This document shows, piece by piece, positions 45,937 to 58,500 of a stretch of DNA of 64,000 nt (position 1 is the stretch's first letter; the number at the start of each line of letters is the position of its first letter). The notes below the pieces were generated by a model. The model saw only the letters and a program-made list of their open reading frames with translations, did no database searches and was not told where the DNA came from. The stretch is taken from positions 11,257,927-11,321,926 of the forward strand of contig NC_023758.2 in the NCBI RefSeq assembly GCF_000499845.2, written 5' to 3'. Source of the stretch: Phaseolus vulgaris. Lineage: Eukaryota; Streptophyta; Magnoliopsida; Fabales; Fabaceae. A program made the position numbers and the translations under genes.

Positions 45937-47289
45937 ATTTTAGGGGATGGAAATGCATTTTTCGCTTAATACAAATATTATAAGATTATATTAGGTAATA
46001 CACTTCACATTAAGAAGAGTATGTAATTATCTTTTTCTTCATATGCATTAAAAACTATTTTCTATACATTCAAAATTATACATTTAACTAATAAAAAAAT
46101 AAGATAAAATAAATCTTAAATTAATGTAGGTAAAAGTTGATAAATTCATCATATGTAACATAGAAAATAGATATCAAAGATTACTAGTCTTTTAAATAAG
46201 TAACATTAAAAAAATGGGTATAAAATTTATTATTGGGTATAAATAACCTTAGAAAGTATATCTACTTTAAATATGTATCATTATAATTTTTTTGGGTATA
46301 ATATTTATTATTTGTAATATGTTAGATTAATAGGTAAATTCAACCTTGGGAATTGAAATATGATTTTTTTTTACAAGAGATGAACCATTCTTAAATAATT
46401 GCTTGATAAAAATGTAATAAATCCATTTTAGAACGGATAAAGATTTAAATTGAATGATATTATTTAATAAGCAAATAATATAGTAAAATAATAAGCACTT
46501 TTTTTTTCAAAGAAAATAGATTGATGTAGACAGATATAATATTTATATTGTTTCACTTTATTATAAAACTTACATGGAGTTGTCTAATTATCCTAATTAA
46601 ACTAATTTATTATATTATTCTACGTTTTACAAGAATTTCTTAAGAAAACAACAAAATATAACATATTCAACAAGATCTTGAATCCTAACAAATTTTCTAC
46701 AAGTGAAATTTTCTACAACCACTTGTGAAACCTTCTCACAAGCAAGGCTCTTGACAACTCAAGATCAAATACTCTAGAAACATTAGTGAATAAAAACAAG
46801 ATCAATTGAAAAAAATTGAGCACAATAGAAGAAATTACACAAAGATGATTAAAAAATGAACTTCCTGAATCAAGGATTTGATTAAAAAAAAAACTCTAAG
46901 AAGTGTTGATAATCTCAAGTCAAAGTAATTTTTTCTCTAAATGAATGAAACTAATTTTGTGTAATTTTCTTTTGAAATAAGAAAGATATATAGAAAGTTT
47001 TAATCCATTAAAATAAAACTTAAAATTAAGCTTTTAGGGTTTTAATTGAATAAAAAATCATGTTAATCAATTAAAATAGAAAAAAAAGACTTGACATTTA
47101 ACTAATTTTAATCTATTAAAAACTTATTTTAGTTTATTAAAACAGAGCCATATTGATAGTTTTGAATTTTAAGTGATTGTAATGAATTAAACCATTATTT
47201 AATCATTTGGTTTTATCAATTAAAATGTCCTTTGCTTTTCCAGCAAATTTAAGAATATTAACGTATTAAAATATATTTTCATTAAAACA
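45937..47289. other. AT-rich region, no gene seen
   Basis: No coding sequence or recognisable repeat. Confidence 0.5.
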
Positions 47290-47640
47290 TAATACTACAA
47301 GAAATTTTCTCATTATCTATTGATAATTACGTACGAATTTATATTCGTAGGTAAGTATTGAGCTACATACGGATCTTACATACGAATTTAGATTCCTATA
47401 AACCCTAAACTCTAAACCCTAAAATTGTTTATACGTATATCGATTTTTCGTAGGTAAAAGTAAATAAATGTTGTGCAAGTTATCCATATAAAAAATCTGT
47501 ATGTAAGGTTGGCGCGTTGAGACAACAAAATTTTTTAAGGTTGAAATCCGTATGTAATATTAACTTCATCTGTGTGTAGAAAAAAAAACATCCATTACAT
47601 ACGATGTTACATACAAATTTTTATAAATTATTTATTAATA
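47290..47640 (+). mobile_element. CACTA-like transposon end with subterminal repeats
   Basis: It opens TACTACAAGAAATTTTCTC, close to the CACTACAAGAAA terminus. It then carries many copies of a short motif in both orientations, ACATACGAATTT / CGTAGGTAAG / CGTATGTAA, at 47329-47345, 47370-47388, 47447-47456, 47502, 47551 and 47597-47619. Dense subterminal repeats are the transposase-binding arrangement of CACTA elements. No transposase is seen; the other end was not located. Confidence 0.5.
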
Positions 47641-49250
47641 AAACAAATTTGCAAAGCTCTGCCATTTGTTTGGTAAAATCCCAACGCATTGTCCAAAGAT
47701 TTTGCAAATCACCCAGATAAGCCATTATCTACTTTCAGAAAAGCCCCTAAACCCTTATCTACTTTCAAAGACTAACCATTATCTCCAAGCTGTAAATGTA
47801 AGTCATTGCCCTCTAATCTTACTTTCCCCAAAATCTTGGTCACCTTAGCGTGAAGTGCAGTGTGGCGTGGCATAACTTGAAACAGTAGTGTGTCCTAAGC
47901 TCAATCATTAAGTGAGTTGAGACAAAGACAATGAAGCTCGACCGATGACCTAAACAGTGAATCCTAATGTGAATGCTTGTTTAGAGGGATGTGGTTGCAT
48001 AGTTAGGTCAGTTTGCTCTATTTCTTTATCTTGGTTTTTGTTTACACAATATGTTCTTGTTCATGAAATTCATTGTGTCACATTCTAAATCCTCTCGTAA
48101 TTGTTTTTTTGGAGTTTGCATTGGAAGGTTTAAAAACCCCCAATTTTCAAAGCCCTAGGTTGGGTGGTCCTAAGGTGACGTGATGACTGCATTTGACTCT
48201 ACAATAGATAACAATTTGTAAGTGTTTATGAAATTGTCTTAAATAATATAGGGTTTAGGGTTGGGTGGTGTGGTGTGAACTATTATGTTTTGATGGTAGG
48301 ATGGATGCATGGAGTTTGATAGGGGGAGATGTCGAGAAGGGGTGGTTAGAAGGAAATGGTGAGGAGGTTTCTTATAGATGTCTATTTATGCATAATATGT
48401 TTCGTGTGAGAATCCTTTAGCAAATATTAGGTTCCTGTTGTTGGTCCATACCTAATGGTGCCTTTATGAGAAGTGAAAATCAAATGCTTGAATTGGAAAT
48501 AATCCTTGATTAGAAGTCATGTCTTGGACATTTGGTAACATTGTACTTACAAGATTTCCTTTGAAGTGAACACGGTGAGTTAGAGATCATGCAGGTTTGA
48601 GAGAATTATGTTACTATGCCTTAAGTAGAATGACATGATCGCAATTTTGCACTTCCTTGCAGTGTGTTATGCTACATGGTGTTCCATTCTTATATATAAC
48701 ATTCCTCTCTCCATTTCTTTCCCATGAATTCTTCACATATAAGTAAAATCTACAAGGATTTCATAACACTTCTAAGAATTTTCCAACTTAGCAAATAATT
48801 AAATCAAAGTTGAAAAAACACTTACGACATTAGTAAAACAACAAATTACAACTCACACAAGATCATACACAAATCAACATCTTTAACACTTGCATCATCA
48901 TCAACATTGCATGTTGTAGTTAGAAGCATAAAATATTCAAGCCTACAATAATCAAATCTTTAAACTTCAAACTTCTATACCAACATAACATTCTAGATAA
49001 ACTGTCATAAAATATTGACCTTCTAAATAAGTACACTATGAGAAGTTTTTGGATATGAATTTTCAAAACAAGAAACATCATAATTAAGAACATATTCTTA
49101 ACATCTTAAACTGGATCTTAAATACCAAATATTATTAACAAAAAGAATTAGAAAAATACAAAAAAAGAAGAATAACATAATGACATTATACAAAATTATA
49201 ATGAATGTTACATTAGAGATGAATAAATATTAATACAAGAAACATGAAAC
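47641..49250. other. Region without recognisable genes
   Basis: Less AT-rich than its neighbours from 47680 to 48680. It contains only short frames, such as 60 codons at 47666, that resemble nothing known to me. It could be the inside of the CACTA-like element or an unrecognised non-coding locus. Confidence 0.4.
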
Positions 49251-49253
49251 TAC

Positions 49254-49357
49254 CACTACTGTAAAAATATCTTTATACAACGATTAGGCCTTAGGCGATG
49301 GTTTTAAAGTCATAATCTATGCATGATAGTTTTGAATTATAAATGATTATCACACAA
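49254..49357 (+). mobile_element. Left part of a CACTA-like repeat interrupted by the composite insertion
   Basis: CACTACTGTAAAAATATC at the start, followed by repeated (G)CGATGGTTTTAAAGTCATAATC-type words. The same kind of words (TAGGCAACGG, ATCGTAGTCTATA) resume at 54009 after the insertion, so both belong to one older element. Confidence 0.45.
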
Positions 49358-49731
49358 TGTTGGAGATCCCACATCGACTAGAGATTAGAGCCTTTCATTG
49401 TATATAAGTGGGTGCAAACCTCAACCCTATGAGTCGGTTTTATGGGGTTGAGTTAGGCTTAAAGTCCACTTCTTAATATGGTATCAGAGCCATTTTCGAG
49501 CCTATCCTAGCGAGTGTTTGTGTTGAGCCTATCGTGCCACCCGCTATCGGGCCGCTATCGGACCACCCAAAATATATAGTCTCACGCACGAGTTGGCAGT
49601 CTCGGCGTGAGGGGGGTGTTCCCACATCGACTAGAGATTAGAGCCTTTCATTGTATATAAGTGGGTGCAAACCTCAACCCTATGAGCCGGTTTTATGGGG
49701 TTGAGTTAGGCTTAAAGTCCACTTCTTAATA
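49358..49731 (+). mobile_element. TRIM element (miniature LTR retrotransposon)
   Basis: Two short direct repeats, 49358-49478 and 49617-49731, share CCCACATCGACTAGAGATTA, GTGGGTGCAAACCTCAACCC and TTGAGTTAGGCTTAAAGTCC. An iMet primer site (TGGTATCAGAGCC, 49479-49491) directly follows the first, and a purine tract (GCGTGAGGGGGG, 49605-49616) precedes the second. The internal region is about 140 bp and non-coding. The TGTTGGAGATCCCACATCG start is the conserved TRIM signature. TRIMs have no genes and use enzymes supplied by other elements. The second repeat runs straight into copia LTR sequence at 49732. Confidence 0.9.
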
Positions 49732-49854
49732 AGAGAGTAAAATACATGGTGTATATATAAGAAAAATATTAAGACCTAGCTGAAACAGAAAAGGAAAGTT
49801 GGGTCAAACAAACAAAGCCCAATAATTTAAAATAGAAAATTAAATATATTAACA
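49732..49854 (-). repeat. 3' LTR of copia element 2, truncated by the TRIM junction
   Basis: Matches 53881-54003 of the intact 5' LTR with only a few differences. The remaining 150 or so bases of the LTR are absent; TRIM sequence takes their place. Confidence 0.9.
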
Positions 49855-49861
49855 CCCCCCC

Positions 49862-52800
49862 TCAAGCTGGGGAGTAGATATTTGTCAGGCCCAGCTTGGA
49901 TTTTAGAGTAGAGAATTGCGCGGAAGCAAGGGGCTTGGTGAATATGTCAGCAACTTGCATTGCAGAAGTAATGGGCAGTAGTTTGAGGAGACCAGAGTTA
50001 AGTTTTTCACGAACTAGGTGACAATCAATTTCGATGTGCTTGGTTCGTTCATGAAAAACTTGATTGGAAGCTATTTGAAGGGCAGATTTGTTGTCACGGT
50101 ACAGGGTTGCAGGCTGGGAGAGAGGAAGATGTAAATCCTGAAGGAGGTAAGATAACGATTGTAACTCACATGTGGTGGTGGCAAGGGCTCTATACTCGGC
50201 TTCAGAGGAGCTGCGGGAGATAGTTGGCTGCTTCTTTGATTTTCATGATATTAGGGAGTCTCCTAAGTAGATGGAATATCCAGTGATAGATTTGCGTGTG
50301 GTAGGACATTTTGCCCAGTCAGAGTCACTAAAACCACAGAGGTGAAGTGAACTAGTGTGAGAAAAATATAGTCCTTCATCAGGGGTGCCCTTGAGGTAAC
50401 GCAAAAGACGTGAGACAGCTTGCTGATGATGAGTTGTGGGTGTAGATATGAATTGGCTTAAATTATGGACAGCGAAGGCGATGTCTGGTCGCGTGTTGGT
50501 TAAGTAAATTAGACGTCCAAGGAGTCTTCTGTATTGGGAAGTGGCATCTGCATCGAGAGGTGAGCCTTGGTCGGGAGAGAGACGGGAGGTGTGAGTCATA
50601 GGAGTGGCCACAGGTGCAGAGTCAAGCATGTCAGTTTCTTGAAGGAGATCAATCATATACTTGCGTTGACTTAAATGAAGACCAGTACTGTTGCGAGCAA
50701 TTTCCAGTCCCAAAAAGTAAGTGAGATTACCTAAATTTTTTATCTTGAAGTGATGGTGAAGGGATGCAGTAATTGTATTGATTTCCTCCGTGTCATCACC
50801 AGTTAAGACCAAGTCATCAACATAAACAAGAATAACAGTGCGTTTATCATTATTATATTTAAGAAAAAGAGAGTGATCAGCAACAGAAATAGAGTAATTA
50901 TTTGATAAAAGAAAAGTAGAAAGTTTGGCGTACCATTGGCGACCAGCTTGACGAAGGCCATATAAAGACTGTTGAAGCTTGCAAACATGCTGGGGAGAAT
51001 GAAGAGAGAGGCCAGGTGGGGGGTCATGTATACTTCTTCATGGAGATCACCATGAAAAAATGCATTATTGACATCAAGTTATTTTAAAATCCAATTTTTG
51101 GTAGTGGCAATAGCAAGGAGAAGGCGGAGGGTAGTGAGTTTAGCAACAGGTGCAAAAGTGTCTAAGAAATCAAGTCCTTCAAGTTGGGTGAACCCTTTGG
51201 CAACAACTCTAGCCTTGTGGCGCTCAACAGTGCCATCAGAATGGTATTTGATTTTATATACCCATTTACAACCAATAGTTTTCTTTCCTGGAGGGAGAGG
51301 AGTAAGTTACCAAGTATTGTTAGCAGCAAGAGCTTGAAGCTCATCTTGCATGGCAGATTGCCAAGAAGCATGTTTGGAGGCTTCGTTATATGTCCGAGGT
51401 TCAGGATGGGAATTGATAGAGGAAATAACATTTCTAAAATTGGAAGATAAGGAATTGTAAGACAAGTAATTATGAATAGGATATCTACTACTTACAGTGT
51501 TGGTTGCAGTGTGGAAATTTGCAAGATAGGCAGGTTGTCGATGAGGACGAGCTGATCTTCTTGGAAATTGGGGTGAGATGCTTCCTGGAGATGTAGACGG
51601 TGATAATTCTGATGGAGGTGCAATGTTGGATGCAGGAGCAGAGACACTATTTGTTGGAAGATCATAGGATAATGAGGCTGGTGGAGGGACAGTATTGGGT
51701 GCAGGAGTAGAGGCACATGGTTCGACAGGAGGTACAGTATCAAAAAAAAAAAATCAAAAGAAGAATTATATGCATTAGAAATAGGGAGAGATAAAGTGTT
51801 AGGGTCCTTAGGCAAGTCACTGTCCAATTTATATGGAAAGTGGTTTTCATGAAAGATTACATGTATTGATATCTCTATGCTATGAAACTTTAAATTTAAG
51901 ATAATATAACCTTTTGTATTTTGCGAGAAGCCAAGAAAAATACCTTTGATAGATCTATCATCTAATTTTTTTCCGATGTGCAGCAATGCTACTAGCATAA
52001 CAGAGACAACCAAACACTTTTAGAAAGGAAATGTCATATGGTTTTCCAAACAACTTTTCATGAGGAGTGATGTTATTAAGTAATGGAGTAGGAATAGCAT
52101 TTATTAAGAAAACAACATGATTTACAGCAAATTCCCAAAAAATAGGAGGAAGATTTGCTTGAAAAAGTAAAGTCGGGGTTACATTTAGTATGTGTTGATG
52201 TTTACGTTCTACAATGCCATTTTGTTGTGGTGTTTCAACACAAGATTTTTTATGTATAATTCCCTTTGAAGCATAAAAATTTGACATAGCAAACTCAACA
52301 CCATAGTCAGTACGAATCGTTTTGATATTAGTTTTGAAATGATTTTAAACGAAAACAGTGAAGTTAATGATGTGCTGACGCACTTTAGATTTGTTATGCA
52401 ACAGAATAACCCAAGTATAACGCGAGTAATCATCAACAATAGTCAAGAAATAACGAAAATCTTGCATAGAAATTATGGAACATGGTCCCCAAATATCAAA
52501 GTGTACAACAAAAATAGCAGAGGTAACAGTATTACTTAAAGTGAAAGGAAGTTTTCTCTGTTTTGCACGACTACAAGTGTCACATACATGATGAGTATCA
52601 ACAGTAATAAAAGAGTATTGTTTGCTTAAGACATGTAATCTTTCAAGTGAAGGGTGTCCTAGTCTATAATGCCATAGTGTTTTGTCTGTGATATTACAAT
52701 TAATAAAAGGAGCAAAACAATGCGGTTTAGAACGACTAGAAGTAGGCAAGGTAGTGACAAGGTACAAGCCAACAGTGACTTTAACTGTACCAATCCTCTC

Positions 52801-53592
52801 TTGGGTGAGATTGTCTTGTATAATGCAGTGGGTTGAAGTGAAAGTTAAAGTGCATTTAAGTTGGTGTGTGAGTTTAGAAACAGATATTAAGTTTAATTGA
52901 AAATGAGGCACGTATAACACATCAGACAAATAAAACTTATCAAAAAAACGTACTAAACCATAATATGTGGCATAAACAGTTTGGCCATTTGGAAGACTAA
53001 TTAAGACAGGTTTAATTTTAGTATAAGTAGTAAAAACGTTCAAATTGTGATAAACATGATCAGTGGCACCAGAATCAATAATCCAAGATTCTTTTATAGA
53101 AGATAGTGAAGAGAGAAACTTACCTGTTGAAGAATGCTCAGTATTGGGGATTTCATCCGTAGAGATGGTGCCGACTTGATTAATTTGAGTGTGAGGGGCA
53201 AGATCCTCAAGGTTTTGCTGACGCAAAATGTTGGTAAGGAATTGACACTGTTGTGATGTAAGTTGAATCCCCTTTACATCCTGTTCTTTAGGAAAAAGCT
53301 CAGAAAAAGTGTCAGTAGTAATCATATTATTGGCTTGGGATGTCCAATTGGTGAATTTGTAGCCAGGAGGGAACCCATGCTTTTTATAACATGTGTCGAT
53401 AGTGTGGCCAAGACGATTACAAAAAGTGCAGACTTTTCTAGTAAAAGAAAACTTTGAGGTTTTAACATTACCAGAAGGAAAACCCACTTTGCGAAAACAA
53501 ACAGCCTCAGTATGACCATATTTACCACAAAAATTGCATGTAATAGTGTGACTACTATTAAGACTATGAAGACTAAGGTTTTCATTAAACAT
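49862..53592 (-). pseudogene. Copia gag-pol lacking the gag N-terminal domain
   Basis: The first open frame (53592-52345) begins just before the zinc knuckles CNFCGKYGHTEAVC and CTFCNRLGHTIDTC, so the UBN2-type gag domain is deleted. Protease WIIDSGATDHV is intact. Integrase: LWHYRLGHPSLERLH, CDTCSRAKQRKLPF, VDDYSRYTW, then after a stop near 52345 CVETPQQNGIVERKHQH. Frameshifts occur near 51965 and in an A-rich run near 51745. [33 protein letters not shown], an intact LVYVDDLVLTGDD near 50810, then QYRRLLGRLIYLTNTRPDIA. RNase H: SSSEAEYRAL, DNKSALQIASN; the product ends LGLTNIYSPA at 49862. Better preserved than copia 1 but not autonomous. Confidence 0.92.
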
Positions 53593-53724
53593 TGCCTAAA
53601 AGATTTTTAAAACCAATCAAGATTTTGAAAGAAAACAGAAAAAAATAACCAAGAACAGAAAAGAGGGAAATAAAAATCAGAGAGAAGCGCAGCAGAACTC
53701 TTCATTCGAAGAGCTCTGATACCA

Positions 53725-54003
53725 TATTACAGTAAATGAAGATGAATATTCCTTGTCTGATGTGATGCTTTAATGTAGCGTACGTAATCGCACGTAATCG
53801 TAATGAAGAAAGAGAGGTTTTGATTAACCCTAATTGTAGAGAAAAATAAATATAAAAGAAACTTTTATTCACTTGTATATTAGAGAGTAAAATACATGGT
53901 GTATATATAAGAAAAAGCTTAAGACCTAGCTGAAACAGAAAAGGAAAGTTGGGCAAACAAACAAAGCCCAATAATTTAAATTAGAAAATTAAATATATTA
54001 ACA
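53725..54003 (-). repeat. 5' LTR of copia element 2
   Basis: 279 bp. Minus strand begins TGTTAATATATTTAATTTTC and ends CATTTACTGTAATA directly at the primer site. Confidence 0.88.
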
Positions 54004-54008
54004 CACAA

Positions 54009-54850
54009 TCGTAGACTATTAGACCATTATAGGCAAAAATCATGTACATAATCGTTGCCTATAGCATAGGAGACCCTAAAATGTTTTCTTCAAAAATATT
54101 TTCTTACTTTGTTATTGTTGATAACCCAACAATTGGTACCATTTGTGGGGACAAGAAAAGAAAGTCAAGAAGATAAAGAAATGGCCACCAAGTTTGATGT
54201 CAAGAAATTTTCGAGAGTGAACGACTTTGGGTTGTGGAAACTCAAGATGGTGGAAAGAGGTTGTGGTAAAGGAACAAAGGTTGTAAAGGAGCTCAAGAGT
54301 TTCAATGGTGACGCATAACAACAATGATGAGGAGAACACAAGTAGTAGTTTCGAACTTGGGAACCCACCAATTCAACACTAAAAATGGAGAAAAATCCAT
54401 CAAGAAAGCACAAAAAGTATGAAAAACAACATAAAAAACAATAAGGAAGACACATTACAAGGAATGAGAGAAATAACAATAAGGAAAGGTTGCAGAGAAG
54501 ACAATAGTGAGAGTAACAAAGAAAAAAGCATGAAGATGAAAAGGCTCGGAATGGAAAATTAAAAAACATATAGATGACGATTATGACCTAATAATCATAT
54601 TTTATATGGTAGACACAGGTATAGGTGACAGTTGCCTAAAAAACCATAGTCTATAGTGGTCATTATAGGCAACGGTTGCCCACCAAATCGTAGTCTATAT
54701 GCGTTGTTTTCAAATATACGAAGGTTATAATTAAAATCGTATTCTATATGTTGATCTTATTTTCAAAATTGCAACCGCATTTTTGTAAATGACATTCATG
54801 CTTAAATCAATGCCTATACACGTCATGAAACCCTCTTTTGCTGCCAGTAC
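54009..54850 (+). mobile_element. Right part of the interrupted CACTA-like repeat, with a gag scrap
   Basis: Resumes TCGTAGACTATTAGACC and shows repeated words of the type TATAGGCAACGGTTGCCCAC and ATCGTAGTCTATATGCG around 54590-54740. A short scrap at 54181-54250 reads MATKFDVKKFSRVNDFGLWK, the opening of a Ty1/copia gag, followed by frame loss. Confidence 0.45.
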
Positions 54851-55365
54851 ACTTGTAAATTAATGTAAATTATACACGTGTTTAATATATAATTGTATTA
54901 CAAAGAAGTTTAATTGCAAGTCATATGATTGGTAAACTTTGGGATGTTAGTCTAACTGAGATGTGAGTCTAACTGAGGTACAATATAACTAAGATGTTAA
55001 ACGTCATAATGACATCTAACCAAAGCCCTTCATATGTATAACAAAAAAGTTTAGTTGCGAGCTATTATATTTTAAGTTGGTAAAGACTAATGTTTCTATT
55101 TTCATAATCATTGTTATTATAGATTAAAACATCCATTACTAATATTTCTAGTTTGATATTTTTATATTTTAGTTGTTAAAATTTAATTAATTAATTAAAA
55201 TTTTAAAATTAAGTTTTAAATGAAAATTAATTTGTGAAGTCTCTAATAGAATCTACTAAAAGTTATTTAGATACTAAGAGAAAAAAAAATAATGACTATC
55301 TTATATTTTATGTATTATTGAGAGACCCATGATTTCAAAATAAGATGTTATACTAAATATTAAGG
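54851..55365. other. AT-rich region, no gene seen
   Basis: No coding sequence or recognisable repeat. Confidence 0.5.
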
Positions 55366-55565
55366 GTGTTTATGGATTGGATTTTGGATAATCCAAATCC
55401 AAATATTTGGATCAAATTTATAATTCAAATCCTTATTTTTTATAAAACCAATTTAAAAATCTAAATCCAGATGTTTGGATTAAATTTTAAATCAAAATCC
55501 ATATTTTTAGAAAAAAAAAGTGAATTGTATTTTAAATCAAAATCCATGTTTTCTAAACATAATAT
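55366..55565. repeat. MITE-like repeat with internal inverted words
   Basis: GGGTGTTTATGGATTGGATT followed by alternating GGATAATCCAAATCCAAAT and AATCAAAATCCATATTT words, a pattern common in short plant DNA transposons. Ends and duplication not resolved. Confidence 0.4.
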
Positions 55566-58500
55566 TAATATAATAATATGTAAAAAAAAGTTGAATATTA
55601 TATAAATATTAAGAAAATATAATAAAATTATAATTTAATAAAAAAATTAAACTTTTAAAATATTATATCCATTTATTATGTATAAAGTATTAGAATAAAT
55701 AAAATATTAGAGCAAATAAAATTCTAAAGAAAATGTATAAAACTTGATTGCTTCATGTGTGAGAGAACAAATAAAATTTCAAAAAGTGAGTAAGAGTTGT
55801 TGGAGAGAGGTGCACGAGAGAGAAAGAGGGGACGACAAATAAAAGAGTATAAAAAAGTGATTTCGGTAGAGACACTGGAAATAGAAATTACTTCTAAAAT
55901 TTGGATTATTCAATTTTTAAAATTTATATAAACAAAATTATATTTAAATAAATAGATTTTCAATTGATCAAAGCAGTGAAAAAGTTGAGCAGTAGAAAAT
56001 TAGATTTTTTCCCACCCTTATACTCTAAGAAATAGTTAAAAAAATTAAAATACTTATATATCAATATAAGAAATCAATTTTAAAAAAGTATAATGTATAT
56101 AAAAATATTAAGATTTCAAAATATAACTATGTATGGTTAATTTATGTACTATTACTATTTTATATCTTCTAAAAGTGAATAAATATTTATTTGAATTATT
56201 ACCTCCGTACCATCACATTGAAAAAGAAGGTACGTTTAATAATTTATAAACCACAATCTAAAAACATTTACATTTAGATTGTAAAACATAATAAAATCGT
56301 TTTATATTATTATTTAAGAATAAACCAGTATAAAAATTAACAAATTTATTATACATACTTATAATTGTACAACAATGTAAAGTCAGATTATTTTATAATG
56401 TCATTACATATCATCAATTTTATCACGTATTTATTTTATTAATAACGGATTCCTTTTCTTTTGTGATTCACTAGAGCATCTAGTAATTAAACAAAGATAA
56501 GAAGAAAAAAAGTTTCATATGATTAAATAATATGGAAATTAAATGTGTTATTAATACTTCATAGGTGACACTATGCAATCTACTAGCTATTATTTAACCT
56601 ATAACATTAAATATAAACATTGTCATGATTTTAACTACAAAATTCTCAAATCTCATCATGAGATGTCAGACCAATTTTACTGGGAAAAATAATAATAAAA
56701 TAAATAGAAAACCATAGGCTTTCTTGTATATATAATAAATGCGTGAAGGTGATGTCATGGTTTTTTTTTTTCTCTCCTTTTCTTTTGTGATTTATTAATT
56801 TGTGGGTTTTGAAAATGTTTTAATAAATTTTGATGAAGCATTTAATAAATGTACAGTGTGAATGCTCCCCTAATAACACAAGCCTATTATTCGGGTTGAG
56901 AATTGGGATATGTTCCAATCCAACAACTCTCACATGGATGCTAATTTCTTTGCACTTTACACTGTTTCTATCTTTCTCATAGTAATCTCAGTAATAAGCT
57001 TTGTTTGAAATAAGTACTCAAGATATAGATTAGATTAAGTAATTAAAATTATATTTTTTATTGATAAAAATATAAGTTTATAAATTTATTTTTATGTTTA
57101 AAATTTGTTAAAAAATTAATTTGATTGATTTATTTATAAATTATAACTATTTTTAATATTATTAAAATATTTGATAAAAACTTATTTTTATATTAAATAA
57201 TAATATTATTTTTATTTTTACTTTTTTAATTAATATAATTATTATATAAATTTATTTCTTTATTATTAAAATATTTTTAATTTTAATTTTATTTATAATT
57301 TATTATATATAATATGATTAATTATGTTATTTTATAATTATTATTTTTTTATAATTTTGATTATATTTTTATATTAAAATTGAAATTCTATTTTAAATAA
57401 AAAATTATAAGAATTTTAGTTTAAAATAAAAGAGTAAGAAAGTAAATTATAACTAATTAATTACATAAATATATATATATATATGTGTGTAAACTTTCTT
57501 TAAAAAATTTAAAGAAAGTTCTGAATGCAATTTTTTTTTAATTTCCATGTTTTTTAAAATTTATTGTATTGGTTTTCACATTTTCCTTGCAAACATGAAG
57601 ATTTGCTTTTCTTTGGGGCCTAAATTTACTAAGTGGGAACATCATTTTCAACACGGTTTTCTTCTTTTCTGTTTTATTTTTATTGCACACTTTCACGTCA
57701 CACATATGGATATCCCAGGCAGCAACGCTCTATTATTTATACCTTTATTATTCTTTCTTTTTTTCCTTTTCTTTCCTTGTCTAAGCAGATGAATTTAGAA
57801 GTTTTAAAATTGAAACCGATCTCCTTTATCATGTTAAGCCTTTGGAAATAAAATGAACATAGTTTTTTATATGTAAAAAATCTTATGGTGTTTGATTTTT
57901 TGCTACAAATGAGTGGAAATAAGTATTGTTTTTCATTTGTAATGTCATACAAAATTTTCATCGAAGACATAATAATCCCGGGAATGGAGGAATTAAGTTT
58001 GTAGAATAAAAAATAATATTATTAAAAGTATTTGGAATAATAAGAATATATTAAAAAGTGTAAATTTACTTACTTAATTATAAAATACTTTTATTTATAA
58101 TTAACGTGAGATTTCTAAGATATCGAGACTTGGGATTTAAGTCTAATTTAATTTTATAAAATTATTCTAAGATAGAATAAAAAAATGGTTCATAGATAAT
58201 AAGCTTCATGGGATTAAAATAATTCTTGAAAGCCGTAAGAATGGCAATTTGAGATAGTAATCCTAAAAGTTGATTTTAGAAATAACAGGTTTTATGAATG
58301 ATGTGTTTTTCCTACCAGCTGTGTTTTTAAGCTAGTGGGTCATGTGGGTTGGTAGTGTACTCCTTTTATATTTTGTTTTACTGAAGGATAATTACTTCTA
58401 TATCTTTCCTTTTTTCCATTCTTCGACTGAATCGATTATATACCTTTTGATTGCTGACAATAAAAAAATCAGCTTAAGGTGAGTGCAATTATTTTATAAC

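Larger units (their letters stand above)
49732..54003 (-). mobile_element. Ty1/copia element 2, minus strand, joined to the TRIM
   Basis: Minus orientation: 5' LTR (54003-53725), iMet primer site (53724-53707, TGGTATCAGAGCTCTTCG), truncated gag and pol, purine tract GAGGGGGGG (49863-49855) and a 3' LTR cut short at 49732. The right flank CACAA (54004-54008) equals the five bases left of the TRIM (49353-49357). The element is related to copia element 1 at 20066 in zinc knuckles, integrase and the ...AATA LTR end next to the primer site. Confidence 0.88.

Noticed and set aside
47395..47425. Telomere-like CCCTAAA words
   Set aside because: Only two or three imperfect units; too short for an interstitial telomere array.
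49479..49491. TGGTATCAGAGC-type words considered as tRNA genes
   Set aside because: They are primer sites complementary to the tRNA 3' end only, here and at 12916, 24277 and 53724; no cloverleaf surrounds them.
57547..57792. 81-codon Phe-rich frame
   Set aside because: Low-complexity AT-rich DNA, no start context or family resemblance.
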